Below are positions 9,441-19,036 of a DNA stretch of 64,000 nucleotides, one piece after another. This stretch comes from Xanthomonas sp. Its GTDB lineage: Bacteria > Pseudomonadota > Gammaproteobacteria > Xanthomonadales > Xanthomonadaceae. Each line of letters begins with the position of its first letter. The stretch's first letter is position 1. The position numbers were made by a program, and so were the translations under genes. The stretch covers positions 62,001 through 126,000 of the forward strand of contig NZ_JAFIWC010000004.1 in the NCBI RefSeq assembly GCF_017163755.1. Reading direction: 5' to 3'. Under the pieces are notes generated by a model. The model had not been told where the DNA came from and searched no databases. It saw nothing but the letters and a program-made list of their open reading frames with translations.

Positions 9441-10199
9441 TCAATGACCCTGCGGCGCCTGGCGCTGCGGCTCGAACAGGTAGCCCTTGCCGCGGACCGT
9501 GCGTATCCATTGCGGCACCAGCGGATCGTCGCCCAGCTTCTGCCGCAGCCGCGACACCTGCAGGTCGATGCCGCGCCCGCCGTTGCCGGCGGTGCCGGCA
9601 TTGCCGCCGGCGCTGTCGCCCTCGCCGATCGCCGCGCGCAGGTCCTGCCGGCTGAGCACGTTGCCGGGCTGCTCCAGGAACACCGCCATCAGGCGCAACT
9701 CACTCGGCGACAACGGGATGGCCCGGCCGTCCGGCGCCACGGCCTGATGCCGGTAGGCGTCGACCTGCCAGCGGCCGTCGCCGGCGTCCGGCACCGCGGC
9801 CGCGGCCGCGGCGGCGCGGGTGCGCCGCAGCACCGCGTGCAGGCGCGCGACCAGTTCGCGCAGATCCAGCGGCCGGCTCAGATAGTCGTCCGCGCCCAGG
9901 TCCAGGCCGACGACGCGATCCACCGGCTCGGCATGGTCGGACATCATCACGATCGCGATGCCGCCGCGGTCGCGCAGCTGCCGGCACAGGGTCAGTCCTT
10001 CGCCGCCGCCCAGGCTCGCCTGCAGCAGCACCGCGTCGTAGCGTTCGCCCGCCAGCCGCGCATACATCTGCACGCCGTCGTCGGCGGCGTGCGCCTGCAA
10101 GTTGAAACGGGCCAGATATTCGCCGATCCGGTCGCGCAAGGCCGCGTCGTCGTCCACTACCAGGACTTTCGCCAACCACCTGCTGTTGTCAGAGGCCAC
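9441..10199 (-). CDS. OmpR/PhoB-type response regulator with degenerate (pseudo-)receiver
   Basis: 252 aa: receiver at about residues 10-125 and winged-helix DNA-binding domain at about 145-243 (LSPSELRLMAVFLEQPGNVLSRQDL, then RTVRGKGYLFEP). The acidic pocket D16-D18 is kept, but the phospho-acceptor position is Gln60 (AVLLQASLGG), and the conserved Lys before the Pro at 110 is Arg109 (LSRPLDL). It therefore probably does not respond to phosphorylation and may bind DNA constitutively or sense by another route. An alanine-rich linker (residues 128-136) joins the domains. No histidine kinase gene is adjacent. Confidence 0.85.
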   Translation of the reverse strand: MASDNSRWLAKVLVVDDDAALRDRIGEYLARFNLQAHAADDGVQMYARLAGERYDAVLLQASLGGGEGLTLCRQLRDRGGIAIVMMSDHAEPVDRVVGLDLGADDYLSRPLDLRELVARLHAVLRRTRAAAAAAAVPDAGDGRWQVDAYRHQAVAPDGRAIPLSPSELRLMAVFLEQPGNVLSRQDLRAAIGEGDSAGGNAGTAGNGGRGIDLQVSRLRQKLGDDPLVPQWIRTVRGKGYLFEPQRQAPQGH

Positions 10200-10296
10200 C
10201 TGTGTCGTTCCGATCCACGGCTCCGGGATGGCCGCATTGGCGCATTGGACGCGGTAGGCGCCGACGCCGCAAGCGTTTCGCTACCAGTCCCTCGGG

Positions 10297-10905
10297 TCAG
10301 TCGGAAGGCGCGAGTTGCTGCTCGATCCGGATCGCCAGCAGCTCACCGCCACCGCTCAAAGCGAAGCGCCGCCGGGCCGGCGCGGCCAACCAGGCGCTGT
10401 CGCCGGCCGCCAGCGGCGGCAATCCGGACCCCACGTCGAAGCTCGCCTGCCCTGCCAGAAGATGAACGGCCCAACAGACGTCCGGGTCGGCGAAGAACAG
10501 CATCGGCCCGACCAGCGGCCGATGCAGCAGTTCCGCGCGCAGGCGGTCGCGGCGCCACATCAGGTTGAAATCGTGGGTCGGGCCGTCGACCAGTTCGCCG
10601 ACCAGCGCGCGTTCGCCAGCGAAGCGGAACCGGTCGTGGGGCGGTTCGAGCAGCTGGGTCTGGCCATCGTCGAAACGCAGCCGGAGACCGGCGCCGCGAA
10701 GCAGCACCAGCTCGCGTTCTATTCCGGGGAACGCCGAAAACGCCGCATCCTGCTCGATCTCGGCGATCGACAGCCGCAACAGCCAGTCCTCGCCCTGCGC
10801 CGGCAGCCGCAGGATCTCGCGGGTCCAGCCCAGGCCGTTGCGCCAGCGTTCGCGGCGGTAGTCGTTGGCGGGAATCACCCGCGAAGGCACGTGGCTCAGG
10901 TCCAT
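10297..10905 (-). CDS. HutD-family protein
   Basis: 202-aa cupin-like protein. The N-terminal VIPANDYRRERWRNGLGWTREI is typical of HutD/Ves, with a bicupin body ending LLAIRIEQQLA. HutD is associated with histidine-utilisation operons, where it is thought to limit Hut activity, but no hut gene lies nearby. It may be a Ves-type or repurposed copy. The start chosen is MDLSHVPSR, the ATG nearest the conserved region; the frame stays open upstream to 11043 without support. Confidence 0.75.
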   Translation of the reverse strand: MDLSHVPSRVIPANDYRRERWRNGLGWTREILRLPAQGEDWLLRLSIAEIEQDAAFSAFPGIERELVLLRGAGLRLRFDDGQTQLLEPPHDRFRFAGERALVGELVDGPTHDFNLMWRRDRLRAELLHRPLVGPMLFFADPDVCWAVHLLAGQASFDVGSGLPPLAAGDSAWLAAPARRRFALSGGGELLAIRIEQQLAPSD

Positions 10906-11392
10906 CGATGCATTTTTGCATGATCGCGGGCAGGCGCACCGGCAACGCATGCGGCGATCGATGGTGCGGAGGGCGCTGGCCAATCGCCGGCCAACGACGA
11001 GGCGGATCCCGTGAGATCCCATGCAGACGGCGCGATGTCGCATCCCGCCGGCACCGAAGCCTCGCCCCCCGAATCCGAAGTTCCGCCCCGGCTACGCCAG
11101 GCAGGTACCGGGTCGCTGTCCGGCGACTGCTACTGCGCTCGGCCGTGCCGAACGCGGTCAGAGGCGATGGCGTCACGCCTTGCGCGATGGACGCTGGCGT
11201 ACAGGCCGAAGCGCCCATCCCGAATCCCCACTCCCGAATCCCTGCCCCACAAAAGACATCGCCCGGCTGCACGTCAATGTGCAACACCGGGCGACGATGT
11301 ACCTCCTTGTCGGCTTCCTGCCTTCCCCCTGTGCGTCCTGGCTCAGTGAGGTCGCGACCGCGCATCCAGCGCCAGCCGTATCCCTTGTCCCT
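10906..11392. other. 487-bp intergenic stretch with a repeat remnant
   Basis: No gene with a recognisable domain on either strand. Near 11219-11246 there is a degenerate CCGAATCC/CACTCCCGAATCCC sequence related to the GAGTCCC heptad repeats seen elsewhere in the window. Confidence 0.5.
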
Positions 11393-11725
11393 TCAACGCC
11401 TTTCCACCGGCTTGGCGGCTGCCGTCCTGGCGGCCGTCTGCGTGGGTGCCTTCGTGGCGCCCACTTCGATCCGGTCATGGTTCCGTTCGACCGTCTTGAG
11501 CCCGATTCCCTTCACCAGCGCCAGGTCCTCGACGCTCTTGAAAGGTCCGTGTGCCTGTCGGTAATCGACGATCGCCTGGGCCTTGGAGGCCCCCACATTC
11601 ATCAACACCCGGTCCAGCTCCGCTGCGCTAGCGGAATTGATGTTGACCTTGTCGGCGGCGAACGCCGAGCCGGTCAGCAGCAACATCAGGACCAGAGACT
11701 TCAGGGTCACGATAAAAGACTGCAT
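11393..11725 (-). CDS. ComEA-like helix-hairpin-helix protein
   Basis: 110 aa with an N-terminal signal peptide (LVLMLLLTGSAFAA, about residues 12-24). The mature part begins KVNINSASAAEL and carries two helix-hairpin-helix motifs (LMNVGASKAQAIVDYR and LALVKGIGLKTVERN). These bind DNA non-specifically; ComEA relatives capture DNA in the periplasm during uptake. The start is fixed by AAGGAG seven bases before the ATG. The C-terminal tail is Ala/Thr/Lys-rich. Whether it serves competence or another periplasmic role cannot be told. Confidence 0.85.
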   Translation of the reverse strand: MQSFIVTLKSLVLMLLLTGSAFAADKVNINSASAAELDRVLMNVGASKAQAIVDYRQAHGPFKSVEDLALVKGIGLKTVERNHDRIEVGATKAPTQTAARTAAAKPVERR

Positions 11726-11856
11726 TGCAACACTCCTTGTGGCTGGGATGAGATCTTCACCGGCGACTCCTGCCGGCGTAGAAAGCATCGCTCGCCACAT
11801 GGGTACAGCCTATCGCCGGGCTGCCGGCAAAACAGCAGGTAAACAGCGCGCAGCCG

Positions 11857-11874
11857 TGTAGGAAAAATCCTACA
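11857..11874. promoter_or_regulatory. Perfect 18-bp inverted repeat, likely operator
   Basis: TGTAGGA and TCCTACA half-sites around AAAA form a perfect palindrome between the divergent HhH and M20 genes. It lies just upstream of a TAGAAT -10-like hexamer (11889-11894) for the M20 gene. It probably binds a dimeric regulator that I cannot name. Confidence 0.5.
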
Positions 11875-11930
11875 AAGCCCCTGCGGCGTAGAATGGGCGC
11901 ATCCACTTTATGCATGCATCGGAGCAGCCC

Positions 11931-13421
<1,491 letters not shown>

Positions 13422-13479
13422 GCGGGCGACGGCGGTGGCCGCGCCCGCTTCGCGCTTCGATGTCGGACTAGGGCCTGTG

Positions 13480-13615
13480 AACGCTATCGGATAGGCCACG
13501 CCGTGCTTGGGCGCGTGCGGTGCAAGCAAGAGCGAGGGAGCTTATGCAGATAAGACCCGAGCGATGACGCCGCACCGGGCGCGCCCAAGCGCAGCGTGGC
13601 CTATCCGATCGCGTT
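13480..13615. repeat. Long imperfect inverted repeat, 44-bp arms (MITE-like element)
   Basis: Left arm 13480-13523 and right arm 13572-13615 are complementary except at about five positions and share the core ATCGGATAGGCCACGC. The 48-bp centre includes GAGCGAGGGAGCTTATG. The element lies between two genes and encodes nothing. It could be a non-autonomous mobile element or an extended REP; I cannot name the family. Confidence 0.65.
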
Positions 13616-13747
13616 ATAGCCGCCCCGCGCGGGGTCGGCCGCGCCTGCACGGGCGCTTAAGCGCGTCGCCGGCGGCGCCTGCCTGCACGCCGCGCCGCGT
13701 CCGGATCTGGCACGATCCGCTTCACCTTCCGCGTTCGGTACGCCTCC

Positions 13748-14017
13748 ATGCACAACCTGTTCGGCAGCGACAGCTGGCTGTACGTCATCCTGGTCGGATT
13801 CGTGGTCGGCCTGCTGGCGCGCTTCCTGGGCCCGAGCGGCGGCCGCTCCGGCTGCCTGTTCACCGTATTGCTCGGCATCGCCGGCGCGCTGGTGGCTGGC
13901 TGGTTCGGCCACTACATGGGCTGGTACAGCCGCGGCGAACCGGCTGGCTTCCTCGGCGCGCTGCTCGGCGCCATCGCCCTGCTGGCGGTGCTGCGGCTGT
14001 TCCTCGGCAAGCGCTGA
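13748..14017 (+). CDS. GlsB/YeaQ/YmgE-family membrane protein
   Basis: 89-aa inner-membrane protein with three hydrophobic helices (about residues 10-27, 36-55 and 66-86). Glycine-rich turns such as GLLARFLGP and GALLGAIALL are typical of the transglycosylase-associated or stress-response GlsB/YeaQ family. It is monocistronic between a repeat element and amgK. Function in the family is poorly defined (general stress, acid tolerance). Confidence 0.8.
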   Translation: MHNLFGSDSWLYVILVGFVVGLLARFLGPSGGRSGCLFTVLLGIAGALVAGWFGHYMGWYSRGEPAGFLGALLGAIALLAVLRLFLGKR

Positions 14018-14085
14018 GCGCGGCGGCTCGCCACGCCGCGGCCGCGCGTTTACGCTGTGCGGCCCGTTCCACCGCCGGCTTCCCG

Positions 14086-15105
14086 ATGAGTGCCACTCCC
14101 GACGTCACCGACTCCCGCGCCGACCTGCGCCTGGCCTGGGCGCGCAGCGTGCTGGGCGACGCCGGCGCGACGCTGCACCGCGCCTCGGTCGACGCCGGCT
14201 TCCGCAGCTACTGGCGCAGCCAGGGCGGCGGCTCCAGCCGGATACTGATGGATTCGCCGCCGGACCTGGAGGACGTGCGCCCATGGCTGCGCATGCACGC
14301 GCTGTTGCGGCAAGGCGGCGTGCGCGTGCCGGCGATACTGGCCGCCGATCCGGACGCCGGCCTGCTGCTGCTCGAAGACCTGGGCGGCCCGACGCTGGCG
14401 CAGGTGCTCGACGACGCCTCGGCCGACGTTCACTTCGACGCGGCGCTGGGGCAATTGCTGCGGCTGCAGGCGATCGCGCCGCCGCCGGAGCTGGGCGTGT
14501 TCGGCGAGGCGCTGCTGCAACGCGACGCGGGGCTGTTCGAGGAATGGTTCCTGCGCCGGCATCTGGGCCTGCAGCTGGACTGCGCCGAACTGGACGCGCT
14601 GGAGCTGGTCCAGCGCCGGCTGATGGACAACGCGCTGGCGCAGCCGCGCGTGCTGGTGCATCGCGACTTCATGCCGCGCAACCTGATGCCGGTCGCCGAC
14701 GGCCCGGCGGTGCTGGATTTCCAGGACTGCGTGCTCGGGCCGGTGGCCTACGATCCGATCAGCCTGTTCAAGGACACCACGGTCAGCTGGCCGCTGGCGC
14801 GCGTGGACGCCTGGCTCGCCGGCTACCACGCGCGCGCCGCGCAGGCCGGGATACCGCTGCCGCCGTTGCCGCGCTTCCTGCGCGACGCGGACTGGATGGG
14901 CGTGCAGCGCCAGCTGAAGAACCTGGGCATCTTCTCGCGCCTGAACCACCGCGACGGCAAGGCCTGGTACATGGCCAACGTGCCGCGCTTCATCGGCTAC
15001 CTGGACGAGGTGCTGCCGCGCCATCCCGAACTGCAGCCGCTGGCGTGGCTGCTGGACGCGCGGATCAAGCCGGCCCTGGCGCAGCGCGCGGCGGCGCAGG
15101 CATGA
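14086..15105 (+). CDS. amgK: Anomeric N-acetylmuramate/N-acetylglucosamine kinase
   Basis: 339-aa APH-fold sugar kinase with catalytic LVHRDFMPRNLM and metal-binding LDFQDCVLGPVAYD. It phosphorylates the C1 of MurNAc in the cell-wall recycling shortcut that bypasses fosfomycin-sensitive de novo UDP-MurNAc synthesis. Its stop overlaps the start of the nucleotidyltransferase murU (ATGA), the canonical amgK-murU pair of Pseudomonas and xanthomonads. The ATG at 14086 follows a non-coding gap; the frame is open upstream but unsupported. Confidence 0.9.
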   Translation: MSATPDVTDSRADLRLAWARSVLGDAGATLHRASVDAGFRSYWRSQGGGSSRILMDSPPDLEDVRPWLRMHALLRQGGVRVPAILAADPDAGLLLLEDLGGPTLAQVLDDASADVHFDAALGQLLRLQAIAPPPELGVFGEALLQRDAGLFEEWFLRRHLGLQLDCAELDALELVQRRLMDNALAQPRVLVHRDFMPRNLMPVADGPAVLDFQDCVLGPVAYDPISLFKDTTVSWPLARVDAWLAGYHARAAQAGIPLPPLPRFLRDADWMGVQRQLKNLGIFSRLNHRDGKAWYMANVPRFIGYLDEVLPRHPELQPLAWLLDARIKPALAQRAAAQA

Positions 15106-15848
15106 AGGCGCTGATCTTCGCCGCCGGTTTCGGCGAACGCATGCGCCCGCTGACCGAACGCACGCCCAAGCCGCTGCTGGCGGTGGGCGGCACGCCGCTG
15201 ATCGTCTGGCACCTGCGCAAGCTGGCCGCGCTGGGCGTGCGCGAGGTGGTGATCAACACCTCGTGGCTGGCCGCGCAGTTCCCGCAGGCGCTCGGCGACG
15301 GCGCCGCGTTCGGCCTGCGCATCGCCTATTCGTACGAAGGCGCCACGCCGCTGGAAACCGGCGGCGGCATGCTGCACGCGCTGCCGCTGCTCGGCGACGA
15401 GGCGCCATTCCTGCTGGTCAACGGCGACATCTGGACCGACTTCGATTTCGCGCGGCTGTCGCCGGCGCCGGACGGCCTGGCGCAGCTGGCGATGGTCGAT
15501 CCGCCGGCCTACGCCAGCCACGGCGATTTCGCGCTGCACGCCGACGGCACGCTACGCAGCGACGGCGCGCCGCTGCTGACCTATGCCGGCATCGGCGTGT
15601 ACCGGCCGGCGCTGCTGCGCGACTGGCCGGCGGCGTTCGACGTGCCGCCCGCCGAGCACGGCACGCCGCCGCGTTTCGCGCTGGCGCCGATCCTGCGCGC
15701 GCGCATGGCCGACGGCCTGATCCGGGGCCTGCATCATCGCGGCCGCTGGACCGACGTCGGCACGCCGCAGCGGCTGGCGGAATTGGAAGGGGAGCTGGGG
15801 GGGGAGCCGGGACTCGGGACTCGGGACTCGGGACTCGGGAAAAGCTGA
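15102..15848 (+). CDS. murU: N-acetylmuramate-1-phosphate uridylyltransferase
   Basis: 248-aa nucleotidyltransferase. The N-terminal signature is AAGFGERMRPLTERTPKPLL, the Mg-binding site is LVNGDIWTDFDF, and GRWTDVGTPQRLAEL closes the core. It makes UDP-MurNAc from MurNAc-1-P made by AmgK. The last 12 residues, GLGTRDSGLGKS, are encoded by four GACTCGG heptads plus the flanking bases, so the natural C-terminus has been replaced or extended by an intergenic repeat. The convergent hda gene ends in the same peptide. Confidence 0.9.
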   Translation: MKALIFAAGFGERMRPLTERTPKPLLAVGGTPLIVWHLRKLAALGVREVVINTSWLAAQFPQALGDGAAFGLRIAYSYEGATPLETGGGMLHALPLLGDEAPFLLVNGDIWTDFDFARLSPAPDGLAQLAMVDPPAYASHGDFALHADGTLRSDGAPLLTYAGIGVYRPALLRDWPAAFDVPPAEHGTPPRFALAPILRARMADGLIRGLHHRGRWTDVGTPQRLAELEGELGGEPGLGTRDSGLGKS

Positions 15849-15975
15849 GCGTACAGGCGAAGCCATGCCGCGGCTGGGGGGCTTTTCCAGAACCGAATTC
15901 GATCGTCGACCTCGCGCTGACGTGAGCCCGATGGGATTCAGCTTTTGCCGAGTCCCGAGTCCCGAGTCCCGAGTC
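15811..15975. repeat. Inverted pair of GGGACTC heptad repeats spanning murU and hda 3' ends
   Basis: Four copies of GACTCGG (15811-15838) plus a ten-base tail ending at the murU stop codon face four copies of CCGAGTC (15948-15975) preceded by the hda stop. The 38-bp arms (15811-15848 and 15938-15975) differ at one base, with 89 bp between them. The arms would form a strong hairpin in both convergent transcripts. Confidence 0.85.
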
Positions 15976-16669
15976 CCGACCGTTCCAACACCCGCCGCAA
16001 GAAAGGCACCGTGACCCGCCGCTGCGCCGCCAGCGATTCGCGGTCCAGCCGTTCCAGCAGCGCGACCAGGCTGGCCAGGTCGCGCTCGGCGTGGGTCAGC
16101 AGCCAGTCGATCGCCGCGTCCTCCAGCACCAGGCCGCGGCGTTGCGCGCGCTCGCGCAGCACCGCCGCGCGGCCGGCATCGTCCAGCGGCGACAGCGCGA
16201 TGCGCGTGCACTGCGACAGCCGCGAGCGCAGGTCCGGCAGGCTCAGCGCCAGCCCGTCGGGCATCGCCTGCGCGGTGTACAGCACGGTGCCGCCGGCGCT
16301 GCGCGCGCGGTTGTGGAAATCGAACAGCGCCACCTCGTCCTCGCGCTGCCCGGCGATCGCCTCCAGGCCGTCGAGCGCGAGCACCTCGCGCCCTTCCAGC
16401 GCCTCGAGCGCATCGCGCAGACGCCCGGCGGCCGCGTGCAACGGCAGGTACGCCGAACTGCGTCCGGCCTGTTCGGCGGCCGCGCACAGCGCCAGCGCCA
16501 GGTGGGTCTTGCCGGTGCCGCCGGCACCGGCCAGGTACACCCAGTCGCGCGCCTGCCCGCTCGCCAGCGCCTGCAGCTGCGCCAGCAGCCCGTCCGGCGC
16601 GCCGACGTAGCGCTCCAGGCGCTGCTCCGGCGGATAGCGCAAGGCCAGCGGCAGCTGCGGCACGCTCAC
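15938..16669 (-). CDS. hda: DnaA regulatory inactivator Hda
   Basis: 243-aa AAA+ protein related to DnaA domain III, without the DnaA DNA-binding domain. Walker A is GAGGTGKTHLALA and a Walker-B-like region is EVLALDGLEAIAG. With the DNA clamp it stimulates DnaA-ATP hydrolysis after replication starts. The GTG start overlaps the perM stop (GTGA, 16666-16669), and no better start exists. An N-terminal PQLPLAL matches the clamp-binding region of Hda. The last 12 residues, GLGTRDSGLGKS, come from the heptad repeat and are identical to the MurU tail. Confidence 0.88.
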   Translation of the reverse strand: MSVPQLPLALRYPPEQRLERYVGAPDGLLAQLQALASGQARDWVYLAGAGGTGKTHLALALCAAAEQAGRSSAYLPLHAAAGRLRDALEALEGREVLALDGLEAIAGQREDEVALFDFHNRARSAGGTVLYTAQAMPDGLALSLPDLRSRLSQCTRIALSPLDDAGRAAVLRERAQRRGLVLEDAAIDWLLTHAERDLASLVALLERLDRESLAAQRRVTVPFLRRVLERSGLGTRDSGLGKS

Positions 16670-17829
16670 GCCGGATCGGAATCGCGCGGCGGCGATTCGA
16701 TCACCGAGCGATCGCTGGAATCGAGCAGGATCGCCGACGGCTCGCCGGCGTACAGCTCGCTCTGCTTGTAGCGTGCGTGCACGTAGTGCAACAGCACGTT
16801 GGCCACCGCCGCCACCGGCAGCGCCAGCAGCATGCCGAGGAAGCCGAACAGCTGGCCGCCGGCCATCACCGCGAAGATCACCGCCACCGGATGCAGGCCG
16901 ATCTTGTCGCCGACGATGCGCGGGGTCAGCACGTAGCTCTCCAGCAGCTGGCCGACGGTGAACACCACCCCGACCAGGATCATCAGCTGCAGGTCGAAGC
17001 CCTTGGCCTGCACCAGCGCGGCCAGGATCGCCAGCAGGATGCCGGTGGTCGCGCCCAGGTACGGGATGAAGCTGATCAGGCCGGCGACGATGCCGATCAG
17101 CAGGCCCAGCTTCAGCCCGACCAGCGACAGGCCGCCAGCGTAGATCACGCCCAGCGCCAGCATCACCAGGAACTGGCCGCGGATGAACGCGCCGAGCACG
17201 TCGTTGGACTGCTGCGCCAGGCGGCTGACGGTGCCGATGTGGTTGCGCGGGATGGTCGCGGCCACGCGCTCGACCAGCAGGTCCCAGTCGCGCAGGAAGT
17301 AGAACGTCAGGATCGGCAGCAGCACCAGGTTCACCACCCAGGTCACCATCGCGAAACCCGAGCGCGACAGGTAGCCGAAGAAGGTCGCCGCGACGCCGCC
17401 GGCCTGCTGCCAGTGGCCGCGGATCCAGTCGATCAGCCGCTCCGGGTCCAGCCAGGCCATCAGCTGCAGGCCGGTCTTCTGCTCGGCCCACGGGATCGCG
17501 GTGCTGATGAACCAGTCGCGCGCCTGCGGCAGCACGTCGATGAAGGTGACGATCTGCCGCTCGAGCATCGGCACCAGGATCACCAGCGCCAGGGTCAGCA
17601 GCAGCAGCATCAGCACGAACACCAGCGTCACCGCCATGTTGCGCGAGCGCCCGGCGCGTTCCAGCCGGTCGACCAGCGGGTCGCCGAGCCAGCCCAGCAG
17701 CAGCGCCAGCACGAACGGGGTCAGGATCGGCGCCAGCAGCCAGATCACCCACAACACGCCCAGGATCACCGCGGTGACCTTCAGCCGGCGCAGGAACAGC
17801 GCGATTTCCGCTTCCGGTGACAGCATCAT
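16666..17829 (-). CDS. perM: AI-2E family transporter / PerM-like permease
   Basis: 387-aa inner-membrane protein with about eight TM helices. They form an N-terminal pair (residues about 15-75), a central amphipathic segment (80-160) and a C-terminal helical bundle with GLISFIPYLGATTGILLAIL and FTVGQLLESYVLTPRIVG, the AI-2E/PerM signature. Substrate is unknown; the family name comes from TqsA. It overlaps the upstream DUF2066 gene by ATGA and the downstream hda gene by GTGA, so the three are translationally coupled. Confidence 0.88.
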   Translation of the reverse strand: MMLSPEAEIALFLRRLKVTAVILGVLWVIWLLAPILTPFVLALLLGWLGDPLVDRLERAGRSRNMAVTLVFVLMLLLLTLALVILVPMLERQIVTFIDVLPQARDWFISTAIPWAEQKTGLQLMAWLDPERLIDWIRGHWQQAGGVAATFFGYLSRSGFAMVTWVVNLVLLPILTFYFLRDWDLLVERVAATIPRNHIGTVSRLAQQSNDVLGAFIRGQFLVMLALGVIYAGGLSLVGLKLGLLIGIVAGLISFIPYLGATTGILLAILAALVQAKGFDLQLMILVGVVFTVGQLLESYVLTPRIVGDKIGLHPVAVIFAVMAGGQLFGFLGMLLALPVAAVANVLLHYVHARYKQSELYAGEPSAILLDSSDRSVIESPPRDSDPA

Positions 17830-18941
17830 TTGAGGCGGTACTCCGCGCGCTCGCCATTGAGGATCACCGGGCCTTCGGTCGGCACCGACACCGGCTGCAA
17901 CGGGCCATCGCTGCCGAGCATGCGGTTCAGCCCGGAGATGCCGCTGAGCAGGTCCAGGTCCAGCTCCAGGCGGTCGCCGCTGGCCTGGACCGGCACGATG
18001 CGCCGCACCACCGAGGTATTCTGCAGCACCGAGGACAGCCGCAGGTAGTCGTCGGCGCTGCCGATGCCGGTGACGCTGACGCGGTAGACGCCGGCCGGCC
18101 CGGCGCTGGCGGCCTTGGCATAGCGCCGGACCAGCGCATCGGCGGCGCCGTCGGCGCCGGCCGCCATCGCGCGGCGCGCGTCGGGATCACTGATCGACCA
18201 GTTCGCCAGCACCTTGCCGCCGTCGACGAACACCCAGTCCGCGGTCCAGCCGCCGGCCTTGCCGCGGTACAGCTTGCCGACCAGTTGCATCGGCGGGCTG
18301 TAGCGCGCCGAGGCGCTGGCCACCGCCGCCGTGTCCTGGCGCCAGATCGCGCCGACCAGCGCCTGCTCGGCGGCGCTGCCGGTGGGCAGGCCGAGCCGGT
18401 AGCCACGCTCGATCGCCCGGTCCAGCAGGCTGCGCGCGGCGTTGGACTGCTGCACCCCGACCAGCCGCGGGCCGCTGCCGTCGTCGATCGCCAGCCACAC
18501 CACCGGCTTGGGCCGCGGCTGCGGCCAGATCGGCAGGCCGAGCGCGGCGGCCAGCCCGTCGACGTCGTCCTGGCGGAAGCGCGCCACCAGGGTGGTGCGG
18601 AAGGTCGGCGCGCCGCTGGGCGAGGTGCCCTGGTCCTGGCGGTAGTCGTAGCTGTCGACGAAGTTCTTGGCGTTGCGCAGCGCCGGCCCCACGCCGGGGC
18701 GCGACATCACCGAACGGTCGCCGGAGATCTTGCCGAGCACGCTGCCCAGCGCGCGCGCCAGGGCGCCGTTGCGGTCGCCCTCGCTCTGGCTGTTGACCGG
18801 CACCTCGGCATCGTAGGGACCTTGCGCACCGGCAACGTCGCCTTCGGTGCGCAAACCGGCCTGGGCCAGGGCGGCCGCGGCGGGGAGGCACAACGCGAAA
18901 GACAGGAGTAAGGCAAGGCTGCGGCGCATCGAAGTTTCCAT
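17826..18941 (-). CDS. DUF2066 domain-containing exported protein
   Basis: 371 aa with a signal peptide ([21 protein letters not shown]). The mature body is a DUF2066 protein of unknown function ([25 protein letters not shown] region). Possible starts are the ATG at 18941 (METSMRRS) or at 18929 (MRRS). It is divergent from purM and upstream of perM-hda, the order commonly seen in xanthomonads and pseudomonads. Nothing reveals its biochemical role. Confidence 0.82.
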   Translation of the reverse strand: METSMRRSLALLLSFALCLPAAAALAQAGLRTEGDVAGAQGPYDAEVPVNSQSEGDRNGALARALGSVLGKISGDRSVMSRPGVGPALRNAKNFVDSYDYRQDQGTSPSGAPTFRTTLVARFRQDDVDGLAAALGLPIWPQPRPKPVVWLAIDDGSGPRLVGVQQSNAARSLLDRAIERGYRLGLPTGSAAEQALVGAIWRQDTAAVASASARYSPPMQLVGKLYRGKAGGWTADWVFVDGGKVLANWSISDPDARRAMAAGADGAADALVRRYAKAASAGPAGVYRVSVTGIGSADDYLRLSSVLQNTSVVRRIVPVQASGDRLELDLDLLSGISGLNRMLGSDGPLQPVSVPTEGPVILNGERAEYRLK

Positions 18942-19002
18942 TGCTGGGCGTATCCGGGGCGAATTGTTGCCCGAATGCGGCCGTAGCGCCAACGTGGCCT
19001 GT

Positions 19003-19008
19003 TAAAAT
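19003..19008 (+). promoter_or_regulatory. Probable -10 element for purM
   Basis: TAAAAT within GTTAAAATCG, an AT-rich island in the 95-bp DUF2066/purM divergent region, 28 bases before the purM start. No convincing -35 is visible at 17-bp spacing. Confidence 0.35.
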
Positions 19009-19036
19009 CGCCGTCTTTCCGCCACCGCCACCGCCC

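Noticed and set aside
10297-10905. HutD as part of a histidine-utilisation operon
   Set aside because: No hutH, hutU, hutI or hutG lies in the window; only the family name remains.
13480-13615. Insertion sequence
   Set aside because: No transposase frame and only 136 bp long; described as an inverted-repeat element instead.
15811-15975. CRISPR-like regular repeats
   Set aside because: Units are contiguous 7-mers without spacers and occur as facing arms, so they are not a CRISPR array.
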